Shown one piece after another: positions 1 to 5,615 of a stretch of 5,996 nucleotides of DNA (position 1 is its first letter; each line of letters starts with the position of its first letter). This DNA is from Parcubacteria group bacterium (lineage in GTDB: Bacteria; Patescibacteriota; Minisyncoccia; Phycocordibacterales; UBA12088), in assembly GCA_021731325.1 (NCBI GenBank), contig JAKFXP010000106.1, positions 1 to 5,996 on the forward strand. The letters run 5' to 3'. The position numbers were made by a program, and so were the translations under genes. The notes under the pieces are model-generated. The model worked only from the letters and a program-made list of their open reading frames with translations. It had not been told where the DNA came from and made no database searches.

Positions 1-300
1 ATCCTCAGACGCTACACTGAACGAATACCAGCTCTCAAAGAGTACAAATTCATTGTTGATGTAAATGGATACCACGTGGGACACATAGAAGATATTGAGC
101 AAAAAGCGCGAGCACTTGCTGAACAGGTACGCACACTCCACACGAGTGTAGCATTGCCACCCATGAATTCATATGAGCGAATGATCATCCACACCCTCTT
201 TAGTGAAGATTCTGACATAGAAACAGAATCAGCAGGGATGAGTACCATGCGGCACATCATCCTTACGTACAAAAAAACAGAACCTACTCCTCAGAGATAG
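1..300 (+). CDS. jag: Jag/KhpB RNA-binding protein, C-terminal part (KH end + R3H)
   Basis: The frame is open from the left edge to the TAG at 298-300, giving 99 residues; the start lies outside the window. Residues about 18-24 read IVDVNGY, the typical end of the Jag KH domain, followed by a helix (about 28-47). The R3H domain then starts at ALPPMNSYER near residue 51. The signature R-x3-H is present as R60 and H64, followed by the usual acidic ..TESAG turn (about 75-80). The family (Jag, also KhpB or EloR) binds RNA in the cytoplasm and affects cell shape and division in Gram-positives. Its gene commonly follows yidC, rnpA and rpmH, so those genes may lie just left of the window; this is inference. 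The tail after the R3H domain is short. Its last 17 bp overlap the end of the convergent gene. The family call is secure; the role in this organism is inferred. Confidence 0.9.
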   Translation: MLRRYTERIPALKEYKFIVDVNGYHVGHIEDIEQKARALAEQVRTLHTSVALPPMNSYERMIIHTLFSEDSDIETESAGMSTMRHIILTYKKTEPTPQR

Positions 301-1576
301 TGCTGGTGGCAGAGGAAGAGGGGGGTGTGGAAATGTCGGGTAACTGGAGACTCCACAGATAGTCGTTTTTCCTCGTCTGGAAGAGTAGATATTGTCCATT
401 ACTGCTTACAAACGGGTACTCGACATCCAAACGAACCTTTGTTTGTTCGTACAAATCAACCAATTGAGTAGCTTCCCCTGAAGAAACATTAAATTGCCAA
501 AGAACATCATCGGTGGTAACCGTCCCTTTGTATATTTCATCAATAGATTCCTTAAGTAAAGGGGATCGAGGCACTGCACAATATACAAAGAGAGGATTTT
601 TAGTACTCCACGCACATTTATCAACCAACGTTGCCATGGGAAGGTATGATACCTCCATCGTTTGTTCATCACGAACTCGAAGAGATTGGGTACCAGAATC
701 CTCTATAAAGGAATAGAGAGTCTTCGTTCCATCAATATTTTGTTTTGCAGCCAAAGCAACCTCTCCACCAAGAAATACGCTTTGTTTTCCGCTTTTTTGA
801 TCAACGTACCATACCACCCCATCTCCACGGGATGTTGGATTGGTGTACACAAGGATACCAACACCATCCCATCGCACCGTGAGGTCTTGGAGTGGTGATG
901 ACCACAATTCGGTACGTACGCCGGTACGCACCTCTTCAGTAAAGAGTGTTGAGCCGTCCCCGTTCGGGAGGAGATACGCAACAAGATTATTGGCAGGAGA
1001 GAAGGCCGCAGAGATAATTTCATTAGGAAGTGGCCTGCCATTTAATATCGATTGTCCGTCAGTACTTTGCTCCAATAGTCCCAAGTACCCAAACACCAAA
1101 TCAGAAGCGTCATTGAGACGTAGGATCAATGTAGAGCTGCCAGTAGGAGACCAGAGCGCCCGTGCGGTACGCAACAAGGTCTTTTGAGAAAGAGTAGTTA
1201 CTGGTTCTACCGTAGCCAGCATAGTCTCCTTAATATTACCAGTACTTTTTTCGACATATCGAACAAACTCAAGAGACCCCGACTCGGTACCTGCTCGATA
1301 TACCCCAGCACCAGAAACTGGAACCTCAGCTACGAGGCGTAGTGATGGTGCAGGCTGCCCCCCACTTGTCTGTTGCCCCAACAACTCCTGCACATTTCCA
1401 AAGTCGCCTCCATTTTCAGTTTGTGTACTTTCACGCAGTGCTGAGGTGTCTCCAAAAAGTGCACCAGTTTCTTCGGTGGTGGGTGGATTGGGATTGTATA
1501 GGAATACTCCCACTATTGCACCAAGGGTAACAATTAACACAAATGCGATACCTAAAATAAAGTTTCTGTTACGCAT
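284..1576 (-). CDS. Membrane-anchored probable beta-propeller protein of the T4SS-like operon
   Basis: The product has 430 residues. A short basic N-terminus (MRNRN) and one hydrophobic helix (about 6-27) suggest a type II anchor or uncleaved signal with the rest outside the membrane. Residues about 28-80 are low-complexity and rich in Pro, Thr, Gly and Gln, a probable linker. From about 80 to 412 the chain is beta-rich with recurring TolB/WD40-like blade starts: ALWSPTGSS (140-148), AAFSPANN (190-197), VRWDGVG (234-240), CAWSTKNP (321-328) and FVSSNGQYLLF (389-399). The tail (413-430) is Ser/Thr-rich and acidic. The only cysteines, C321 and C333, lie in one blade and could form a disulfide. 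The ATG lies 13 bp after the pilin stop; the spacer shows no Shine-Dalgarno, so reinitiation after the pilin gene is likely. Similar undescribed propellers accompany T4SS pilin genes in Patescibacteria (recollection, unchecked). A role in the envelope complex or in adhesion is inference; exact function unknown. Confidence 0.8.
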   Translation of the reverse strand: MRNRNFILGIAFVLIVTLGAIVGVFLYNPNPPTTEETGALFGDTSALRESTQTENGGDFGNVQELLGQQTSGGQPAPSLRLVAEVPVSGAGVYRAGTESGSLEFVRYVEKSTGNIKETMLATVEPVTTLSQKTLLRTARALWSPTGSSTLILRLNDASDLVFGYLGLLEQSTDGQSILNGRPLPNEIISAAFSPANNLVAYLLPNGDGSTLFTEEVRTGVRTELWSSPLQDLTVRWDGVGILVYTNPTSRGDGVVWYVDQKSGKQSVFLGGEVALAAKQNIDGTKTLYSFIEDSGTQSLRVRDEQTMEVSYLPMATLVDKCAWSTKNPLFVYCAVPRSPLLKESIDEIYKGTVTTDDVLWQFNVSSGEATQLVDLYEQTKVRLDVEYPFVSSNGQYLLFQTRKNDYLWSLQLPDISTPPSSSATSTISEE

Positions 1577-1589
1577 AATACAAAGGTAA

Positions 1590-1964
1590 TCAGCTAGGAA
1601 GGGCGTCAGGATTGAACAAGTTCATTGATACTAAATTAGGGTTAATTGTTTTCAGTATCAGGATTGCCGCCAACACAATAAGGAGGCCAACAATTGCGTT
1701 GGTAATCTGCTCCTTTGCACTCCCCATAGTAAACATAGAATCAGTAGTCATATACTTAAAACCACCAATTGCAATCATAATAACTGCAAGTACCGCTGCA
1801 ACTGCAACCGACAAACCAACTAATGTGTTAATGAGTGTTGGTAAATTTCCGCTCAAAGAACGCCCTAAAATAGGTAAACCAGGTGATAAAGGTATAAATT
1901 CAGCACGTGCAACAGTTACCGATAATAAGAGAATACCAACCTGTGAAGGGATGAAATGTTTCAT
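1590..1964 (-). CDS. TrbC/VirB2-like T4SS pilin
   Basis: This 124-residue protein has a signal peptide (residues 1-21, ending ARA before E22) and two hydrophobic helices (about 44-67 and 88-106). The short loop between them carries the marker GGFKYMTTDS (67-76), then MGSAKEQITNAIVGLL, and the protein ends ..LKTINPNLV (104-112). The GG-x-x-YM-T, A-K-x-x-I-x-N-A-I-x-G-L-L and T-I-N-P-x-L pattern is that of the T4SS_pilin family (Pfam PF18895, from memory), common in Patescibacteria and related to TrbC/VirB2. VirB2-type pilins sit in the inner membrane until VirB4 helps extract them for assembly into a filament. The start ATG overlaps the preceding stop as ATGA, with no Shine-Dalgarno visible, so translation is probably coupled to the Ig-like gene. 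A conjugative pilus, an attachment pilus or a DNA-uptake pilus are all possible; the sequence does not decide. Confidence 0.9.
   Translation of the reverse strand: MKHFIPSQVGILLLSVTVARAEFIPLSPGLPILGRSLSGNLPTLINTLVGLSVAVAAVLAVIMIAIGGFKYMTTDSMFTMGSAKEQITNAIVGLLIVLAAILILKTINPNLVSMNLFNPDALPS
1961..1964 (-). promoter_or_regulatory. ATGA stop-start overlap (translational coupling)
   Basis: On the minus strand the TGA of the Ig-like gene (1963-1961) overlaps the ATG of the pilin gene (1964-1962) as ATGA. The 15 bases before the ATG contain no Shine-Dalgarno. The pilin is therefore probably translated mainly by ribosomes that finish the Ig-like gene. This is seen directly as a sequence arrangement; the coupling is inferred from what such overlaps usually do. 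Confidence 0.75.
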
Positions 1965-3022
1965 AATGCAGTGGTTTTAGAGTTGGATTGCTCTCGAGTG
2001 GTATTTGAACTAAATAATATCGACAACTCACCCCGTATCCGTTGGGTCAAATACTCGCGGTTGGTGATTGTTACACCAAGTGTCGCTCTACCAGAACCAG
2101 CTCCCTCAGGTCGGAGGATAATGCTTCCCGGGTTTGTTTCAGTCACTGAACCAATTTGCCAAACGTATTGTAGATTTTCTGCATCTCGTGCTGAGGTGCT
2201 CATGTAATATGGTTCGGACAACACCGTAACCTCCGAGGCTGACAACTGATACTCTCCACGAAGGGAATGTGCATACTGTGTGCCAAGTAATTTGTTGTCC
2301 TCGTACAAGAGTACTTCAGGCTGTACGGGAGGAATTTCGGTAAATACCGTTGCCACCACCGTACCCCCGGCAGTTTGGATATTTACGGAAACCCGAAGCG
2401 TCTTAAATAAACGTTCATTTTTTATGGATACCGAAGTGAGACCAGTGCCCACCGCATGAGGTTTTGCGCCCGCATCAACGCGCCATGTGTAGACGAGTTT
2501 TTTTGGGTCGTAAAGGGTGCCCGTGTTGTCGTATATGTTTGGTATTACCATGGCGGTAACGGTGGAGCCAGGACTCATAAGTCCTCGTCCGCGAAACAAA
2601 GGAGGGGTATATGTTTGAGCCTCCCACACAATAAATGCGTCATTGATGGATACGGACTTTTGAGCGGATATAGTTGCTGATGATTCGTCTGTTGCGACCG
2701 CAGATAAATTGAGACGAGTACCAGCTGGACCTGCAGTAAATGTATAGGTAACCCCTCCAGCAGATTGCTGCACCACTACCCCATCAAGCGTCCACGTCAC
2801 GTAATGTGTGCCCAACTGCCGCACCGAGGTGAGTGTAGCGGTCACCTTTTGCCCGGGAGCGGGATATGCGGGGGTAAGTTGGATGCTTGGGCCACTAGCA
2901 CCCATCTTTTCAAACTGCGCCATACTCACGAGGGGGGTGGCGCCACACAAAAGCACAAAAATAAAACTAAATGCAGTAGACAGTATGGTGGGCAAACCCG
3001 AGCTTCTTGAGAGTAAATACAT
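1961..3022 (-). CDS. Exported beta-rich Ig-like protein of the T4SS-like operon
   Basis: The product has 353 residues. A signal peptide is clear: basic N-terminus with R6, hydrophobic core about 11-32, and a plausible cleavage after SMA (33-35). The mature part is almost all beta strand. A first Ig/PKD-like unit covers about 45-127, with PAPGQKVTATL (54-64) and VTWTLDG (75-81). A second covers about 130-236, with SPGSTVTAMV (150-159) and LVYTWRVDAG (176-185). A third covers about 237-337, with LQYVWQIG (284-291). The W-x-(L/V/I)-(D/G) strand recurs in all three. The C-terminus is polar and Ser/Thr-rich with no membrane anchor. The start is well fixed because an in-frame TAG lies six codons upstream. 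The gene sits between the four-helix protein and the pilin and overlaps the pilin start. I do not recognise a named family. Possible roles are a VirB5/VirB9-like accessory, a pilus-tip adhesin or a periplasmic scaffold; all are inference. Confidence 0.8.
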   Translation of the reverse strand: MYLLSRSSGLPTILSTAFSFIFVLLCGATPLVSMAQFEKMGASGPSIQLTPAYPAPGQKVTATLTSVRQLGTHYVTWTLDGVVVQQSAGGVTYTFTAGPAGTRLNLSAVATDESSATISAQKSVSINDAFIVWEAQTYTPPLFRGRGLMSPGSTVTAMVIPNIYDNTGTLYDPKKLVYTWRVDAGAKPHAVGTGLTSVSIKNERLFKTLRVSVNIQTAGGTVVATVFTEIPPVQPEVLLYEDNKLLGTQYAHSLRGEYQLSASEVTVLSEPYYMSTSARDAENLQYVWQIGSVTETNPGSIILRPEGAGSGRATLGVTITNREYLTQRIRGELSILFSSNTTREQSNSKTTAL

Positions 3023-3042
3023 ATGTATGATACGTACCTATT

Positions 3043-3048
3043 AGTATA
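3043..3048 (-). promoter_or_regulatory. Weak candidate -10 box before the Ig-like protein gene
   Basis: The 73-bp gap between the four-helix gene and the Ig-like gene (3023-3095) is the only sizeable gap in the operon. On the minus strand it contains TATACT, five of six matches to the -10 consensus, 20 bp before the start codon. No good -35 is found at 16-18 bp spacing (ATTAAG at 17). An internal promoter boosting the Ig-like, pilin and propeller genes would make sense, but the support is one hexamer in an AT-rich gap. Confidence 0.2.
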
Positions 3049-3095
3049 CATCAATGCCACACCAGCTTAATTGTCTCGATGAGGATAACTTTGAC

Positions 3096-3764
3096 CTATT
3101 TTGACACTTTTTCTTTATCTTCTTTTCGAGAAATACGGATCTGTCGCCAGGTTAAAAACGTAATCCCCGGCAGCCAGCTGGTAAAAGGGGTTACTTCTAC
3201 CAACAACGTAAAAAGTGCAACCTGCAAGCGACCACTTTTGAGGGAAAAATAAGGCACTTTTTTTATGGAAAACCATGCAAAAAAGAGCAATATAGCAAGT
3301 ACGGCACTTAAAAACGAAGTTGCAAGATATACTACCGGACCCAAGAACCACAATGCCGCAATTGCAGAGAGGCCGCCAAATACAAGAGTGGCGCCTCCAT
3401 AATACGCACATTTACCAGCCGCAATAAGGTTAATAGCCACTTTTGTTTTGTCTCCACAAGCAGCGTTTGCTTGCACCAAGGTATCCATACTCACTCCAGC
3501 GGTAGATAACGTAATAACTACTATGGTCACTAGCGCAAGTAAGGGGAATAGGTCAAAAAAAAGTGCAACTAACAACATAAGCCATTTCGTCGTTCCAGCA
3601 ATGCGATATCGTACTTCAGACGTAGAGGGTACCCGCCCCCCCACTGCAACAAATGAAGCGGTCTCTGGAGACGGACGGCCATTGTTTTGTATACGGTCAC
3701 GACGTCGGGCAGTACGTCGGGCAGCTCGCTCCACTGTTTTTTCTTGTGTGTGTTCAGTTGCCAT
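3096..3764 (-). CDS. Four-helix basic membrane protein of the T4SS-like operon, unknown function
   Basis: The product has 222 residues. The N-terminal 60 are hydrophilic and strongly basic at about 9-30 (RAARRTARRRDR), as expected for a cytoplasmic tail. Hydrophobic segments follow at about 61-87, 121-140, 142-167 and 178-205, suggesting four membrane helices. The C-terminus is short and charged (RKEDKEKVSK). The only cysteines, C103 and C119, flank a loop after helix 1; if that loop is periplasmic they could form a disulfide. The stretch FTSWLPGITFLTW (194-206) looks like a conserved C-terminal motif. The gene begins 18 bp after virB4. Its position between the ATPase and the exported components makes it a candidate inner-membrane channel piece comparable to VirB3, VirB6 or VirB8. 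I see no sequence signature of any of these, so the function remains unknown. Confidence 0.78.
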   Translation of the reverse strand: MATEHTQEKTVERAARRTARRRDRIQNNGRPSPETASFVAVGGRVPSTSEVRYRIAGTTKWLMLLVALFFDLFPLLALVTIVVITLSTAGVSMDTLVQANAACGDKTKVAINLIAAGKCAYYGGATLVFGGLSAIAALWFLGPVVYLATSFLSAVLAILLFFAWFSIKKVPYFSLKSGRLQVALFTLLVEVTPFTSWLPGITFLTWRQIRISRKEDKEKVSK

Positions 3765-3767
3765 ACA

Positions 3768-3773
3768 TCACAT
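3768..3773 (-). promoter_or_regulatory. ATG-TGA start-stop element before the four-helix protein gene
   Basis: In the 18-bp gap after virB4 the minus strand reads ATG TGA TGT and then the start ATG of the next gene, all in one frame. A purine-rich GGGGGA lies 12 nt before the first ATG but 21 nt before the assumed gene start. Ribosomes could load at this minimal ORF and reinitiate three bases after its stop. The arrangement is real, but its use is uncertain and it could be chance. Confidence 0.25.
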
Positions 3774-3782
3774 AGTCGGTAC

Positions 3783-5597
3783 TCATCCCCCATTACCCAT
3801 CTGATCACGTTCTTTTTTGATAGCAAGGAGTTGAGACGGGTCAGAGGTGATAATTTGGTCTTCGGTGTACGAAGCAATAATCTTCATAGCCACATGTTTA
3901 CTTCCTGCAAAGAAGATACCCTCCCCTATTTGGGATTCCAAAAGAAGGTATTTTTCCTCATCAGTAAGGTTGAAGGTTTCCTTCACTCTATCTATCGCTG
4001 TTGGCGACTGTTTGAGGAGGATTTGAATAGAGGAGTTGGTAATCATCGGCACCCCATAGGGGGAATTCAAAAAGTCTCCAACGTCCTGGGTAATGGTTGC
4101 AAGTCCAAGGAAGTATTTTCGTCCACGTTTTGCAACGCTATACAAAAACGAAGCGGTGTCATTGCTTTTCATCATCCACCACGCCTCATCCACCACCAAT
4201 AAGCGTTTTTGTAGTCGGCGACGAACTGAAGTCCAAATATAATTCGTAATGATATACATTGCCGCAGGCTTGAGCTCCTCCTCCATGTCTCGGACCGAAA
4301 ATACCACAAACTTTTGGTTAATATCAACATTTGAGGGCTTATTCATAAAGCCAGCCCACGTACCTTGTGTGTATTTAGTAACCCGCCGCATAAGTGAATC
4401 ACTCCCCTCCATGCCCGCCAAAACGAGTTCAAAGTCTGAAAGGAGTGGGGGGGTGAGATTGCTAAAGTCGCTGGTGGAGGTGATATCTTTTAATGCATAC
4501 GTCTCGGTGATGGCACGGTCAATAATCGCATCCTCTTCTGGAGTGAGCCCACTTAAGATGATGCGAAAAAGTCCCACCAACGTAATGATATTTTGACGCA
4601 GGATTTCTGCAGGATTTTCATCCTCGTGTACTTGAGGGAGATCAAAGGGGTTGATATGGTGGTCTGAGGAAAGTGATATATTGAAATATCGACCCCCGGT
4701 CGCATTTGCCATATATTCATATTCTCGCTCCGGGTCGATAACAATCACCTCAGTATCAAACATAAGGGAGCGCAAGACCTCGAGTTTGGTTGCATAACTT
4801 TTGCCGGCGCCAGATTTTGCAAACAGTACCGAATTATAGTTTTCCATCGAATAGCGGTCAAAAAGTACCAAAGAATTATTGTGTAAGTTAATGCCATACA
4901 AAACACCTTTTTCTGCAGTAAGGTCAAATGATATAAAAGGAAAAATAGATGAAAGAGGGGCGGAGTTTAGTTTATTGTGCACCAACAACTCATCCGTACC
5001 CAATGGCAGAATACTGCGGTACCCCTGCTCTTGTTGGAAGAGTGCCGGTTTCAAATAGACCAGCTGGGATTCCAAAAGTGTTTTTATACTTGTCTCCGCT
5101 TTGTCGAGTGCATCTTTGTTTGCTGCATACAAAGAAATATATACCCCCACATCAAACAACCGTTCCTCTGCTTGCTGCAAAGAGTCTCGAAGTGTTTCCA
5201 GGTTTGCGTATGCGGCATCCAATTGTGGGTCACGCACCATACCGCGCGCCTCTCGATCATGTATCTGACTTTGAACTTCAGCAACTTTTTTTTGGAATTT
5301 TTTTAATATTTCCCCCGTATCTACCGGATGGATAAATATCGAAATATCAAACACTTGCTCCAAGTTGATAATCGGAGCAAACCAACTATCCGAAAGGTAT
5401 CGAGGGTATGAAATTACAAAAAAAGTACGAGCCACCTTTTCTCCCAAATTAAGCTCGCGCGGGGTAATTTGTAGCGCAGAGGGAGCAAGTACGTCCTTAA
5501 GCTCCAAACTCCCCATATCACCAATCTCAGTAGGAAGAAGAGATATGATCGCCTGCGGAATGTCCGACTTTTTTTTCTGAAATGAGAATAAGCCCAT
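3783..5597 (-). CDS. virB4: VirB4/TraC-type conjugation and pilus-assembly ATPase
   Basis: This 604-residue AAA+ ATPase is thought to sit on the cytoplasmic face of the membrane and power pilin extraction and substrate movement. The N-terminal region (about 35-240) matches the VirB4 N-domain in length and contains a probable coiled coil at about 96-145. Walker A is AKSGAGKS (260-267). The following strand is VIVIDPEREYEYMA (284-297), and the VirB4-typical INPFD is at 315-319. Walker B is LLVVDEAW (466-473) with E471 as the likely catalytic glutamate. An arginine-rich motif (SVAKRGRKY, 487-495) and the ATITQD motif (500-505) follow. Length suits the compact patescibacterial form, shorter than the roughly 800 residues of proteobacterial VirB4. 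One oddity is that the first Walker A residue is Ala, not Gly. The ATG is 18 bp after the upstream stop and in the same frame, with no strong Shine-Dalgarno. VirD4 is less likely because the N-domain and NPFD fit VirB4. Confidence 0.95.
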   Translation of the reverse strand: MGLFSFQKKKSDIPQAIISLLPTEIGDMGSLELKDVLAPSALQITPRELNLGEKVARTFFVISYPRYLSDSWFAPIINLEQVFDISIFIHPVDTGEILKKFQKKVAEVQSQIHDREARGMVRDPQLDAAYANLETLRDSLQQAEERLFDVGVYISLYAANKDALDKAETSIKTLLESQLVYLKPALFQQEQGYRSILPLGTDELLVHNKLNSAPLSSIFPFISFDLTAEKGVLYGINLHNNSLVLFDRYSMENYNSVLFAKSGAGKSYATKLEVLRSLMFDTEVIVIDPEREYEYMANATGGRYFNISLSSDHHINPFDLPQVHEDENPAEILRQNIITLVGLFRIILSGLTPEEDAIIDRAITETYALKDITSTSDFSNLTPPLLSDFELVLAGMEGSDSLMRRVTKYTQGTWAGFMNKPSNVDINQKFVVFSVRDMEEELKPAAMYIITNYIWTSVRRRLQKRLLVVDEAWWMMKSNDTASFLYSVAKRGRKYFLGLATITQDVGDFLNSPYGVPMITNSSIQILLKQSPTAIDRVKETFNLTDEEKYLLLESQIGEGIFFAGSKHVAMKIIASYTEDQIITSDPSQLLAIKKERDQMGNGG

Positions 5598-5615
5598 GGT
5601 GTGTATGTTACCGTA

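Noticed and set aside
345..355. Inverted repeat TGGAG-A-CTCCA near the jag end as a terminator
   Set aside because: The stem is too short, there is no T run on either side, and it lies inside the propeller coding region.
915..928. CGTAC-GCCG-GTACG hairpin in a GTAC-dense patch
   Set aside because: The stem is only 5 bp, inside coding sequence, and explained by the general GTAC excess.
840..1187. A 115-codon + strand ORF inside the propeller gene
   Set aside because: It is antisense to a continuous beta-rich protein, and its Arg/Ser-rich translation resembles no family.
1612..1980. A 122-codon + strand ORF covering the pilin gene
   Set aside because: It mirrors the pilin on the other strand; hydrophobic runs in both frames follow from the complementary codons, and the pilin motifs are decisive.
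2937..2957. Possible lipobox cysteine in the Ig-like protein signal (VLLCGAT, C26)
   Set aside because: The residue before Cys is Leu rather than Gly/Ala/Ser, and a better signal peptidase I site follows at residue 35.
3023..3051. ATGTAT ... ATACAT inverted repeat before the Ig-like gene as an operator
   Set aside because: It has six AT-rich pairs around a 17-nt gap, easily expected by chance in this AT-rich spacer.
3687..4202. A 171-codon + strand ORF across the virB4 and four-helix gene junction
   Set aside because: It is antisense to two well-supported genes, has Cys/His/Ser-rich composition typical of a shadow frame, and shows no domain.
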